Assembly (NCBI RefSeq): GCF_001659605.2
Contig: NC_035176.2
Coordinates: forward strand, 25,414,716 to 25,478,715
Origin: Manihot esculenta
Taxonomy: Eukaryota; Streptophyta; Magnoliopsida; Malpighiales; Euphorbiaceae
Reading direction: 5' to 3'
Length of the DNA stretch: 64,000 nt
Numbering within the stretch: position 1 is the stretch's first letter; each line of letters begins with the position of its first letter. Under the pieces are notes generated by a model, which ran no database searches, was not told where the DNA came from, and was given only the letters and a program-made list of their open reading frames with translations. The position numbers were made by a program, and so were the translations under genes. Positions 22,735 through 35,120 of the stretch are shown here, piece after piece.

Positions 22735-23658
22735 GGGAAAATTACTTTTTAGTCCCTAAGGTTTAACGTAATTAACACTTCTGTCCCTCTATTTTGGCGA
22801 CCCAACACTTAAGTCTCTCACTTTCTCTTCCGTCCAATTTCGTAGTCCTTCCGTCCAAAATAGCCGTTTGGGACATGTGAATTGACAAAATTAACCCTCA
22901 CTAAACCCAAACCCAAATGCCCCTTCTTTTTCTTCTCCTTCTTCTTCTTCTTCTCCTTCTTCTTCTTCTCTTTTCTGCAACTTCTTCTTCTTCTTCTTCT
23001 TTCTCCTTCTTCTTCTTCTTCTTTCTTTCTTCTTCTTCTTCTTCTTCCTACCCTCCTTTCTGCAACTTCTTCTTCTTCTTCTTTCTCCTTCTTCTTCTTC
23101 TTCTTTCTTTCTCCTTCTTCTTCTTCTTCTTTCTTTCTTCTTCTTCTTCTTCTTCCTACCCTCCTTTCTGCAACTTCTTCTTCTTCTTCTTCTTTCTCCT
23201 TCTTCTTCTTCTTCTTCCTTTCTTCTTCTTCTTCTTCTTCCTTTCTTCTTCTTCTTCTTTCTTTTTTCTTCTTCTTCCTACCCTCCTTTCTGCAACTTCT
23301 TCTTCTTCTTCTTTCTCCTTCTTCTTCTTCTACTTTCTTTCTCCTTCTTCTTCTTCTTCTTTCTTTCTTCTTCTTCTTCTTCTTCTTTCTTCTTCTTCTT
23401 CTTCTTCTTCTTCTTCTTCTGCAACTGGAAAAAACATGAAAGAGAAAAAAAAAAAGGAATTTCACATTAAGAGAAGGGTATTTCTGGAAAAAATTATCAC
23501 CTCTCACTTTTCACTCTTTGACCAAACGGTTTAAATGAACGGAAGGACTACGAAATTGGACGGAAGAGAAAGTGAGGGACTTAAGTGTTGGGTCGCCAAA
23601 ATAGAGGGACAGAAGTGTTAATTATGTTAAACCTCAGGGACTAAAAAGTAATTTTTCC
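22735..23658. mobile_element. Mutator-like MITE with (TTC)n core, copy 1
   Basis: 924 bp with long terminal inverted repeats of more than 100 bp (GGGAAAATTACTTTTTAG... at the left, the reverse at the right) and a perfect 9-bp duplication TAAAAATAA (22726-22734 and 23659-23667). The core is about 500 bp of (TTC)n broken by regular TACCCTCCTTTCTGCAAC spacers. A 9-bp duplication with long inverted ends is typical of Mutator-like elements. It has no transposase. A shorter copy in the opposite orientation lies at 53325-53841. Confidence 0.9.
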
Positions 23659-23819
23659 TAAAAATAATAATAATAATAAAAATAATAATAGTTAATTAAT
23701 TAAGGATTAAATTATGAATTTGTAATTTCTGTAGTTGAATTAAATTAATAGATTTACATGATATGACAATGTTTAAAAGCAGAGTTGTAATATAATAAAG
23801 TATTATAGTTTGAATAATT

Positions 23820-23870
23820 GAAAGTTACATTGTATTGAAAGTTACATTGTATTGAAAGTTACATTGTATT
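23820..23870. repeat. 17-bp tandem repeat, three units
   Basis: GAAAGTTACATTGTATT occurs three times in direct succession (23820, 23837, 23854). The matching place in the 3' LTR (about 53925) has one unit, so the expansion happened after the element inserted. Confidence 0.93.
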
Positions 23871-24932
23871 GAAAGTTTTTGTCCCCATGTTTAAATGTAT
23901 AAATTATTTAAAGTCTGGCTCTAGTAAGTTTGGTGGGAATTGTGAGTTAGTTTAAAGGTATGGCGTGCGATATACAGATTTTGCAGTACTGCACTACAGT
24001 TATATTGATTGGTACCATACAGGTATGGCTGATATGCTCTACCGCTACAGTTATAGACTCTTTTGAGTCATTATTTGGCACTTTGTGCCCTACAGATACA
24101 GCTTCCTTATCTGACTTAACAGTCCCATTTAAATTTATAGGGGCCAAAAAGAAAACAAAAATAATAAATAAAAATATTAAGAGAAAACAAAACTTTTTAC
24201 ATGATAAAGAAAAAGAAAAAGATTATGAAATTAAAATCTGTATATATGTGAAATAATAATATGATTTAGAATTATTTTAAATTATTTGTTATATAGTTTA
24301 TTGTCATTTATTTGATTTATTGTTGATAAATGAATTTTGATTTAAATGTTTTATTTTAAAAAAAAGGAAGTTGAGCACCACTAAGCAATTTGCTTAGCGC
24401 GTAGGAATTTATTTTTCATCGCGCAGGTTGTAGATCCAAGGAGCAGTAGATCAAGATCTGCATCAACCCAGTCAGAGTTACATCATTAACTATCTTGGAG
24501 TATATTTTGTAAATTTTATATAAAGTTGATTTTGGAAATATGGCATGTACATAAAAGTTTTAGAGATAAAGTTGTATATGGTTTGAATTAGATATATTTG
24601 AAGATTTTAATTTTGGTGTAAATATGGGTTATTAGTATAAGTTTTTGTGTTGAGATTAATGAGATGGTTATGAAGTGTTTGATCTGAGTTGAAATTGTAT
24701 TGATGTTAAAAGAAGTTTAGGGGTTAAGGTTGAAGTTTATAGAAGTGTAATTTTACTATTCACAGGTGAAATTAAGTTCATATTTCAGGGGAAACTCTGC
24801 CGGATTTTCGGTTAAAAAAAAAGGGTCATGATTTACATGATATAAATTAAAGTAAAAATAAGAGAACTGTTATAAAATGTGATGTCTCCGGCTCGGTTAA
24901 TTAAATAATCAGGTAGGGGGTGTTACATTTAG

Positions 24933-24944
24933 TGGTATCAGAGC
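24933..24944 (+). promoter_or_regulatory. Gypsy C primer-binding site
   Basis: TGGTATCAGAGC, five bases after the end of the 5' LTR, tRNA-Met type. Confidence 0.85.
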
Positions 24945-25070
24945 AGGTTTAGTCGACTCTAGATAGTATGTGGGTGAATAGTTAGGTATAGAAATATGTA
25001 CATGCCATATATATTAAAGATATGATGTAACTCTGATGCAGATCTATTTTATAAATTTTAATATTATAGG

Positions 25071-28000
25071 ATGACTGAAGAACGGAGAGAACTTTAAGTC
25101 GGAGAAGAGGTAGAAAGTCATGTACCGACTGAGGCCATTGGCCATGCACCGCCACAGGCTCCTCCTGTTGCTAGAAGGCCAGAGCAGGAGGTCTTATTGC
25201 AGCAATTAGCAGAGACTTTCAAGCAGGTGGCAGGAGTAGCTCAGCCAGCTAAAGTTCCACCACCGACTCCTCCACCAGCACCATCTAGGCTGTCTATTGA
25301 TAAATTAAAGAAGTATGGTGCTACAGAATTTAAAGGAAGAAAGGAAGATGATGCATCTGCATCAGAATATTGGTTGCAAAGTACATACAGAGTTCTTCAA
25401 CGGCTACAGTGTTCCCTAGAAGATAGTCTAATATGTGCAGTATTACTACTGAAAGAAAAAGCCTACCAATGGTGGGACACTGTGGCACAGACAGTGCAAC
25501 CAATACATAGGACATGGGAGTTTTTCTTGAATGAGTTCAGAAAGAGATATGTAGGAGATATATATATGGAGGAGAGAAAAAGGGAGTTTATCTATTTGAG
25601 GCATGGACGTATGACATAGTTGAGTATGAAAGAGTGTTTATTAGATTGAGCAGGTATGCTAGGGAGATTATTCCTACAGAGGAGGCAAAATGTAAAAGAT
25701 TTGAGCAAGGGTTAAACACCGAGATCAAGATGCTTCTGGTTGCCCTTCAAATCAGAGATTTTTCAGCATTGGTGAATGCAGCTTTAAATGTAGAGAAGGT
25801 GAGAGAAGAAGACCAGAGTAGAAGACAGAGGAGTCAGCAAAAAGGGACTCACAGTCAGAATTAGAGTCAAGGACAGATGATAGCTTCACAGGGCTCTAGT
25901 AAGAGACAGAAAAGTTTTCAACCTGCTAGATCAAGCCAATCTCAAAGGCAGGGCCAAAAATTAGTTCAGAGTTTAGCAAGTGGGTCTGTTCAATAGACTA
26001 CTTCTGTGGCCAGTTCAGGAGGCTCAGGAAAAAGTCTTCCACCAGAGTGCAACCATTGTAGAAGGAGACATACTGGTACTTGCAGACTACTGACGGGAGC
26101 CTGTTTCATATATGACTCTATGGATCATATTATGAGGGATTGTCCTAAGAAGCAGACAGCCTCAGCACCAGCAACAGAAAGAACTGCACCAGTAACTCAA
26201 AAGACCAGAAGCAAAGGTAGAAGTGAGCCGACAGGTACCTCTAGTCAAAGAGTGTCAGAGACTGTGGATAGACCAGAATTTAGAGCACCTGCCAGAGCCT
26301 ATGCCATCAAAGCCAGAGAGGATCAGGATTCCCCAGCTGTTATCATGGGTATATTTTCTATCTTTCGCCAGTCTGTTCATGCTTTAATAGATCCTGATTC
26401 CACACACTCTTATATTTGCATACCTATCACAAATAAAAAAGAACTACAAGCAGACATAGTAGACCAGGATATAGTAGTAACTAATCCTCTTGGCCACAAC
26501 GTAGTTGTCAGTAAAGTATTTAAAGATTGTCTCATCTTGATTCACGGTCACATTTTTCATGGAGATTTGATTGAATTACCTTTTCGGGAGTTTGATGTGA
26601 TTCTAGGAATGGATTGGTTGTTTAGACACCAGGTTATAGTTGACTGTAGAAAAAAGAGAATCACGCTAAAGATACCAAAAGGTGAAGAAGTAGTAATTGT
26701 GGGCGAGAGATTAGATTTTCTCTCCAATATTATTTCTGCCACTGCAGCCAGAAGAATGATAAGAAAGGGTTGTTAGGCATACTTAGCCTGTGTTTTGGAG
26801 GCTAAGAAGGAGAAACCTATTGTGCAAGATATACCTATTGTTTGCGACTTCTCTGACGTCTTTCCAGACGAATTACCAGGATTACCTTCAGAAAGAGAAG
26901 TATAATTTGCCATAGAAGTTATACCAAGCACTACACCCATATCAATTGCTCCCTATAGGATGGCTCCCACAGAATTAAAAGAATTAAAAGTGCAGCTACA
27001 AGAATTACTCGATAAGGGTTTTATATGCCCTAGTATCCCTCACTAGGGTGCACCAGTGCTATTTGTTAAGAAGAATGATGGTTCGCTGAGATTGTGCGTG
27101 GATTACAGACAACTTAACAAGGTGACCATCAAAAATAAATATCTACTGCCCCGTATAGATGATTTGTTTGATCAGCTAAAGAGAGCGGGTGTCTTTTCTA
27201 AAATTGACCAAAGATCAGGTTATTATCAGCTTAGAGTAAAGGATGCACATATTTCAAAGACTGCGTTCAGGACCCGATATGGGCATTATGAATTCCTTGT
27301 CATGCCATTCGGATTGACTAATGCTCCAACTGCATTTATGGACTTGATGAATCGTATCTTTCACCCTTACTTAGACCAGTTTGTTATTGTGTTCATACAT
27401 GACATTCTAGTCTATTCAAAGACAAAAGAAGAGCATGATAGGCACTTGAGGATTGTGTTACAAATGCTGAGGGAGAAACAACTTTATGCTCAATTCAGAA
27501 AATATGAATTTTGGCTGAATGAAATATCTTTTTTGGGATATGTAGTAACTGCAGAAGGTATAAGGGTTGATCCCAAAAAGATAGAGACTATCCTTGCATG
27601 GAAGCCACCCAAGAACATTACAGAAGCCAGAAGCTTCTTGGGGTTAGTTGGTTATTACAGAAGGTTTGTAAAAGGATTCTCCTAAATAGCTGCTCCACTG
27701 ACAAGGTTGTTGCAGAAAAATGTCAAGTTTGAATGGAATGACAAGTGTCAGGCCCGTTTTGATCGATTAAAGGCTATGCTCATAGAGGCACCTGTCCTTA
27801 CACAACCAGTGTCAGGTAAGGACTTTGTGATTTATAGTGATGCCTCTCACAATAGACTTGGTTGCGTGTTGATGCAAGATAGAAAAATTGTTGCTTATGC
27901 TTCCAGACAATTAAAGCCACATGAAAGAAACTATCCCACTCATGATTTAGAATTAGCACCCATAATCTTTGCATTAAAGATCTGGAGGCATTACTTATAC

Positions 28001-30155
28001 GGTGAAAAGTGTTATATTTATACGGATCATAAAAGCCTAAACTACTTGCAAACTCAAAAAGAGTTAAATTTGAGACAAAGGAGATGGATGGAGCTGTTAA
28101 AAGACTACGATTGTATTATTGACTACCACCCTGGCAAGGAAAATATGGTAGCAGATGCTCTTAGCAAAAAATATTTGCTTGCACTCAAAGCTATGAATGC
28201 TCACTTGACATTGGCTAGAGATGGAACTGTTATTACAGAATTGAAAGTTAGGCCCAGTTTGCTTCAACAAGTCCAGGAAGCTCAGAAGGAAGATAAAGAT
28301 ATTGCAGTGAAGGTAAAACAAATACAGGAAGGGAAGGATAATGAGATTGAAATTAAAGTCGACGGTTGCTTATATTACCAAAACAATATATGTGTGCCAG
28401 ACATATCTGAGTTAAGGAAGAGTATACTTGAAGAGGCTCATAGTAGTCCATACGCAATGCATCCTGGTAGTACCAAAATATATCAAGATCTGAAGAAAAA
28501 CTATTTGTGGCCAGGAATAAAAAGAGACATAGCAGAGTTTGTTTCGAAATACTTAACTTGTCAGCAGGTAAAAACAGAGCACCAAGTTCCTTCTGGTTTG
28601 CTACAACCAATCTCTATACCAAAATGGAAATGAGATCGAATTACTATGGATTTTGTCACTGGTCTGCCACTCACACCAAGAAAGAAAGATGATGTATGGG
28701 TGATTATTGATAGATTGATAAAGTTTGCACATTTTCTACCTATCAGAACATATTATTCCCTTGAAAAATTAGCAGAATTGTACATAAACGAGATAGTACG
28801 ACTGCATGGCATACCTATCTCTATCATATCTGACAGAGACCCAAGGTTTACATTAAGATTTTGGGAGAAATTGCATGAAGTCTTGGGTACTAGATTGAAC
28901 TTCAGTACAACTTTTCATCCCCAAACGGATGGACAGTCAGAGAGGGTAATTCAGATCTTAGAAGACATGTTAAGGAGCTGTGTTATTGAATTTGAAGGAA
29001 GCTGTGAAAAGTATATTCCATTAATGGAATTCACTTACAACAACAGCTACCAGTCCAGTATTAAAATGGCACCTTATGAAGCATTGTATGGGAGAAAATG
29101 CAGGACTCCTCTATGTTGGACAGAGCTAAGTGAAGATAAGCTTGTGGGTCCTGACTTGATAAGATAAACATAAGAAAAGGTTAAGATCATCAAGGAGAGG
29201 TTAAAGGTAGCATCAGACAGATAAAAGTCATATACAGATAAAAAAAGAAAGAATATAAAGTTTTCAGTGGGCAATAAAGTCTTCCTTAAAGTTTTACCTT
29301 GGAAGAAAGTGTTGAGATTTGGCAAAAAGGGCAAACTGAGTCCTATGTTTATCAGTCCTTATGAAATTATGGAACGTGTAGGACTGGTAGCCTACAAGCT
29401 AGCCTTACCACTAGAACTTGACAAGATACACAATGTCTTTCATGTTTCTATGCTTAGAAGATACAAGTCAGATCCCTCTCATGTCCTCCCAGCGAAATAT
29501 GTGGATGTACAACTAGGGGTGAGCATTCGGTCGGTTCGGTTCAAAATCGAACCGAACCGAATAAACCGAAAATCGAAATTTTAGTGTTTATAAAAACCGA
29601 ACCGATTTTGGTCAAAAACCGAATCGAACCGAACCGGTCTGATTCGATTTGATTCGGTTCGGTTTAATCGGTTTCGATTTTTAATAATTTTTTTATTTTT
29701 TACACTTTATTTTTAATATTTTAAAATTTAATTAAAATATTTTAATCTTAATATGATTTAATTTCTCTATATTATTGAAAAAATATATTATTATCACTAA
29801 TCGGTTTGGTTCAGTTTTTTCGGTTTTTTTCTAATCAAAACCGAACCGAACCGAAATAACCAAAATTTCTGAAATTAAAAACCGAACCGAACCGAAATAT
29901 ATAAAAAACCGAACCAAATTTTCAAATCAATTCGGTTCGGTCGGTTTTTTCGGTTTGAACCGAATACTGCTCACCCCTATGTACAACCAAACTTGTCATA
30001 TGAAGAAGAACCTGTGAAAATTCTAGTAAGAGAAATAAAAGAGTTGAGAAACAAAAGAATTCCTCTTGTTAAAGTCCTGTGGAGCTAATCACAAAGTAGA
30101 AAAAGCAACTTGAGAGAGCGAAGATGTCATGAAAACACAATATCCTCTTTTCTTT
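25071..30155 (+). pseudogene. Gypsy C gag-pol remnant
   Basis: Order is gag (from 25071), zinc knuckle (about 26050-26150), protease, RT (27056-27685), RNase H (27707-28200), zinc-binding and core integrase (about 28400-29160), then the C-terminal region split by a MITE. Stops occur at 25095, 25617, 25862, about 25994, 26774, 27044, 27683, 28631 and 29165, with a frame change near 25614. Key residues are also lost. A knuckle cysteine reads Y (CFIYDSMDH), the protease reads DPDSTHS, and RT reads FIHD in place of FIDD. The element is dead in cis on several counts. The integrase core ([10 protein letters not shown]) is still recognisable. Confidence 0.92.
29514..29979. mobile_element. hAT-type MITE with CGGTTCGG-rich ends (copy 2)
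   Basis: 466 bp with TAGGGGTGAGC and GCTCACCCCTA ends and a perfect 8-bp duplication TGTACAAC (29506-29513 and 29980-29987). It interrupts the C-terminal pol region of Gypsy C. It is the same family as 15976-16449, in reverse orientation. Confidence 0.93.
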
Positions 30156-30184
30156 AATACACTTAAAATTTCGAGGACGAAATT

Positions 30185-30357
30185 TTTATAAGAGGGGTAG
30201 AGTTGTAACATCCCAAAAATAAAAATAAAAATAAAAATAAAAAATAAATAAAAAAAAGAATAAGAATAAAAATAAGAATAAAAAAAAAAGAGAAAGAAAA
30301 AAAGAAAGACAAATTAAATTTTAATTTAAAGACAAGTGACACTTTGCTAGCCACTTA
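30185..30357 (+). repeat. Gypsy C polypurine tract and first 153 bp of its 3' LTR
   Basis: A purine-rich stretch (AAGAGGGGTAGAG) ends at 30203, and the LTR starts TGTAACATCCC at 30205. The LTR breaks at 30357 where Gypsy A begins, and continues at 52341. Confidence 0.88.
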
Positions 30358-31126
30358 TGTAATACCCGGCTAGACTCCGGTATCGGAATTCCTACCGTCC
30401 GGTGGAATCTCGGATGTCGGAAGCCTCTAGTAGCGTAGAACCATGTTTTCATAAAATGTTTTAAGGTTTTGATGATTTTAAGTAAAGAGGAAATGAGTTT
30501 TTGCATAAAAACAACCTTGAAGGAAAACTCAGGTTCGGCCGCCGAACCTCAAGTTCGGCTGCCGAACGTGCATGCCTTCGGGAGCGCCTTTAGGCCCCCG
30601 AAAGCATAAGTGAGGAAAGTCCAGGTTCGGCCGCCGAACATGGCATGCATGCGGAGGCACGTTCGGCCCCCGAACGTAGCCCTGTGCAATCGGTCGGTTC
30701 GGTTCCGAACCGAACCGAACCGATAAAACCGAAAACCGATTTGCTGAAATTTTAAAAACCGAAAAAACCGATTCTGAAGGTATAACCGAACCGAATCGAA
30801 CCGATAAAAATCGGTTCGGTTCGGTTCGGTTCAAACCGAAATTTTTTTTTAATTTTTTATTTTTAATTTCAAAAAAAATAATTTAATAAACATTCTAAAC
30901 ATTTTCAGATGAGAAAATTGATATATCAGAAAAAAGAAAGAAAGAAAAATTGCAGTAATTCGTAATTGATTGAAGCAGAAAAAAGAAATCCCAAATGGGA
31001 ACCTCAGCTCTTCTCGTATACATATGGAAGAAGCAGTCAGCTTCAGATGAGCACATGCACATAAATACTGTCTGAATATACAATAATAAAACTTAAAAAG
31101 TCCATATACATTCAAATACATCCATG

Positions 31127-32530
31127 TATGTGTCCCCCCTGTCCACATCTGAAACATGCATTAGTCCCAGCTCGACACACTCCCCTGTGCGGTCTTCCAC
31201 ATCTCTGGCATTCTGTACCATCTGAGCCTGAGCTCGAGCCACCGCCAAATCCCAGACCGGATTTCAACTTATTCCAAAACTTATTCTTCTTCGGCTTCTT
31301 GGTGGTGCTATCCCACCTCTTCTTACCTGAGCTCTGAGAAGAGAAACCTGGTCCTCCTCTGCTTGGGGTCTTAACCCCTGAAGACTGGGTCACTGACTGC
31401 CTCACTGACCCCTCAACTATAGCACTTGCCTCCATTCTTCGAGCCATATCCACCACAGTGTGGAAACTTTCTCTCTCAGCTGACTGAACCAACGAGGAGT
31501 ACCTGGAATGCAGCTTCATAACATATTTCTTGGCTTTCTTCGTATCTGAATCTAGAGCTTGCCCTGAAAAAGGCAATAGCTCCAAGAATTTATCCGTGAA
31601 CTCTTCTACACTCATGTGCTCTGACTGCCTCAGTTGCTCAAACTCAATCATCTTCAGTTCTCTAGAACTGTCTGGAAAAGCCCATCCAGCGAACTCATTC
31701 GCAAAATCCTCCCATGTCATACCGTCTAGTCTCGGGTCCACATAACACTTGAACCATTCCCGTGCCTTCTTGCACTTTAAAGTGAACCCTGCCATCTGAA
31801 TGGCCCTGCTGTCACTAGCCCCTAGCTCATCAGTTATAGTCTTCACCACTCTTAGATACTCAAAGGGGTCATCCCCTGACTTGTATTTGGGAGCATCTAG
31901 CTTGAGGTAATCTGTCATCTTTACCTTGCTCCCATCCACTGAGCTAGGTCTAGGTGGTTGGGTAACTGGGGCTGCTGGTTCTGTAGGTGGTGGAGGTGGA
32001 GGTGCAGCATTCCCCGAGGTGGGGTTTGCCGGATTTGGATAGAAGGGTGAGGGTGGATAAGCTGGGTACTGTGTGTAGGGTGGATAGAAAGGTGGATAAG
32101 GCATGTAGGTAGGGTAGGGGTTAAAGCTGGAGTAGTCCGATGTGCCTCCCATCGGATACCCTGAACCCTGTGGAAAGGGTGGATAATGGGGTGGAAAACC
32201 ATACCCCGAGGCCTGAACGCCTCCCTGTGACTCCCCTGTCCCTTCTTCCTGCATGCTCACATCCAGGTTCCCATCCCTCCTCTGATCCTCTTCCATAACC
32301 TCCCTCACATCTGAAGAACTTCCACCTCTATCTGTCCCCCTTCTGCTAGCATTAAAAGACCTTCTAGGGTCCCTTGACACCCTTTCTCTGTTGGCTCTAC
32401 AAGACATTGCCCTAGGCAATGTAGGAGGTCGGGCGCTCGTGCCCTCATCCTCAGGCGGCACTCCAGTCAATCGCGCAGATCGACGAGTTCCTCTCATCCT
32501 ATTCTCTGAAAAACAGCCCATAACAAGCAA
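31127..32530 (-). pseudogene. Truncated second copy of Gypsy B gag
   Basis: Identical in translation to the first ~468 residues of the full Gypsy B polyprotein. It contains the proline/tyrosine-rich N-terminal part and the retrotransposon gag domain, and is cut in the CCHC knuckle after [10 protein letters not shown]. Reading then enters unrelated hAT-derived sequence and stops within a few codons. The exact join lies at a shared TATGTGTCC at 31127-31135. Confidence 0.93.
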
Positions 32531-33401
32531 ACATTAGTATCATATGGTTCATGTGGGCACACATGAACCCTCATCACATACATCACATAGCATAGCATAT
32601 CATCATTGCACATGTGTTCTATCATGGCATATCACATCATCATAGTAAGACAGGACTCTACATCCTATCCTAGTGGACATGACCTTTCCTATGGTGCTTG
32701 ACCTTCTATAACATCTATGAGCCCGACACTCTAGGTCCGACCATATGAACCTAGGGCTTTGATACCATTCTGTAACGCCCCGGAAAACCGGACCGCTACC
32801 GGCGCTAGGATCCGGGTCGACTTAAGGCCGCCGGGACCCGTAGCAAGCCTGACATATAACCTGTAAACCTGTATAATCCCATACATGATCAACCACATGC
32901 ATAAAAATTAAAACTTTCCTTCATACATACTGTCAATCAACTAACTCAACCTGTGCATACTCTGATCATATACATAACATAGTCCCTCTGTGGGATCTCA
33001 TCAAGCCTTAAAGGCAAAACAACCTGTGTTGAGTTAGTTTACATAAACATCATAACATAAGATCATGTATATACAAAAGGGATTAACAAGACATTATGGT
33101 CAAGCACAACTCTATCCTCAATAACCTCAATAAAACTCATTACATAACATACTAAATCTCTTACATTACATCAATACAATTGTCATGTCCACAACTAACT
33201 ATAACATACATATGACTTTTCTCTTCTTGTCTTCTCTATCTATCCCGTACCTGCAAACCTGGGGGTTAGGGGAGAGGGGTGAGCTAGATGCCCAGTGAGT
33301 AGAACTATAAAAAGGAATATATAAAACATGCTATCATGAATGCGTCACTGCACAAATAAATCACACCACGGATGGACTGATTCAAAAATCCCTCAACTCC
33401 A

Positions 33402-33560
33402 TGCCCGGCCCTATTATGGGCACCACAGGACTTCGTATTGCCCGGCCCTATTATGGGCACCACAGGACTTCGTACTCGGAGTTATTGCCCGGCCCTATTA
33501 TGGGCACCACAGGTCTTCGTATTGCCCGGCCCTATTATGGGCACCACAGGACTTCGTACT
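33402..33560. repeat. 37-bp minisatellite in Gypsy B LTR
   Basis: Four units starting at 33402, 33439, 33486 and 33523, each beginning TGCCCGGCCCTATTATGGGC. The middle pair are separated by an extra 10 bp. The same array is at 41005-41163 in the other LTR. GCCC...GGGC within the unit can pair as a short hairpin. Confidence 0.93.
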
Positions 33561-33924
33561 AGGAAGGCTAATGAATCATCCTAATGTCCATCCACTATCA
33601 TCCATCACAATAATACAATGCGGCATAGTCGTGAATTCTAATGCAAACAACCTACAATATGATCATGATGCATGAAGCATGATAAAAGCATTTCATTTCT
33701 TAATTTAAAAAGTTAAGTTTAGTTCCACTCACCTCTGGCTGACTCTGACTAACTCTGTAGCAGCTGGCTCACTGCTGGGGTCCTTGGTTCCTCGGGTCCG
33801 AACCTACACAGGTGGACTCCAATGAGGGACCAAACATACATAAACATGACTCTAAAATATCCCCCAAAAACCCCCTAAAACATCATGAGAACATCACAGA
33901 AAATATGCATGAAATGGCTGAACA

Positions 33925-34115
33925 GGGCACCTTCGGCGGCACCTTCGGCGGCCGAAAGTCCTGGACAGAGACGAAACTCAGCTAGGTTCGGCGGCACCTT
34001 CGGCGGCCGAAAGTGCCAGACAGAGACGAAAGTCTCCTTTCGGGGGCAACTTCGGCAGCCGAAAGGCCTGCCTCCCCAGCCATGTTCGGCGGCCGAAAGT
34101 ACCTTCGGCTGCCGA
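33925..34115. repeat. Array of TTCGGCNGCCGAA dyads in Gypsy B LTR
   Basis: Several palindromic 12-13-bp motifs (TTCGGCGGCCGAA, TTCGGCAGCCGAA, TTCGGCTGCCGAA) and half-sites lie within 200 bp. A second cluster lies at 34670-34840. The equivalent clusters occur at 41528-41720 and 42273-42440, in Gypsy A at 45640-45890, and in the solo LTR at 3620-3740. Confidence 0.85.
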
Positions 34116-35120
34116 ACCTGGTTTCTGCCAAAGGGCAGAAACTTGGCTCCCTTTGCACATTTCGCCTCCAAACCTTTCAAACATGCATATTTTTCAACCA
34201 AAGCATGCATACAAGTTCCTAGGGGCCTCAAACATGCATATGCCCCAACTACAACACTTCAAACATACTCAACATGCCACATTGCTCAAAGATCACATAA
34301 AACTTAACATTTACTTAAAAACTCATACAACCCTATACATGCCATTCTACCCCATAAAACTTCATAAAACTTACTTAAATCATACATTGAGCTTAAGATC
34401 GGCTCTTACCTCTTGAAGATCGAGGGTTGAGGAGATCTAAACTTGGAGATGGGAGGAGTTTCAAACTTTTGGGTCTCCAAGCTCCAAAACTCGTTCTAAG
34501 CTCAAAGATCTTCAAAACCAAAGTTATAAACTTGTAAAAATCATGGAAAAAGGAAGGAAAAACTCAAGATTGAGGGAGGAGCGGCGGAGGCTCACCTTGG
34601 CCGACAATGGGAGAGAAAAAGCTCGCCCGTGCGGACCAAAGGGACCCTTTTATAGTGGCTGGCCAGGCCACGTTCGGGGGCCGAATGTGCCTCCGTATCC
34701 ATGCAATGTTCGGCGGCCGAACATGAGGTTCGGCGGCCGAACCTGCAATTCCCTCATTCATGCTTTCGGGGGCCTAACGTGCCTCCTAATCACATGCATG
34801 TTCGGCGGCCGAACTTGTCTTTCGGTGGCCGAACCTGGGTTTTCCTCCAATGCTATTTTCCTGCAAAAACTTATTTAAAATCATACTTAAAAACCCTAAA
34901 ATGCATGAAAACATTTCATAAAACATGATTTTACCCTTCTAGAGGCTTCCGACATCAGAGATTCCACCGGACGGTAGGAATTCCGATACCGGAGTCTAGC
35001 CGGGTATTACATTCTCCCCCCCTTAAGAACATTCGTCCCCGAATGTTCCTCACTAGCACACATAGCATGACAAAGAACATAACACACATACAAGGCACAT
35101 AAACGCATAGGGATCTAACC

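Larger units (their letters stand above)
21652..24927 (+). repeat. Gypsy C 5' LTR, interrupted by a Mutator-like MITE
   Basis: 3276 bp including a 924-bp MITE at 22735-23658. Without that insertion it is about 2.34 kb. It aligns with 30205-30357 plus 52341-54992. ORFs inside it are chance products of simple repeats. Confidence 0.88.
32771..35011 (-). repeat. Gypsy B LTR (inner copy; 3' LTR of the full element)
   Basis: 2241 bp between TGTAACGCCCC and GGGTATTACA (plus-strand reading). A polypurine tract lies just inside at 35012-35024 (AAGGGGGGAGAA on the minus strand). It contains a four-unit minisatellite (33402-33560), TTCGGC dyad arrays (33925-34115 and 34670-34840) and a TATA box at 34647-34655. 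I count about three differences from the other LTR, near 33476, 34561 and 34818. Confidence 0.95.

Noticed and set aside
22818..23534. Long open frames rich in K/E/R or F/L/S on both strands
   Set aside because: They are translations of a (TTC)n/(GAA)n array, which is open in all frames. The sequence is the core of a MITE.
31127..32530. A separate host zinc-knuckle gene
   Set aside because: Identical in translation to Gypsy B gag and flanked by its LTR. It is a truncated retrotransposon copy.
33402..33560. CRISPR-like regularly spaced repeats
   Set aside because: Units are directly abutting 37-mers with one 10-bp spacer, lie in a plant LTR and are duplicated with it. There are no unique spacers or cas genes.
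33875..34928. Several ORFs with RRPN/SAAEG-like peptides on both strands, duplicated at 41478-42531
   Set aside because: They are frames through the TTCGGC dyad arrays of the LTR. Their peptides mirror each other because the motif is palindromic.
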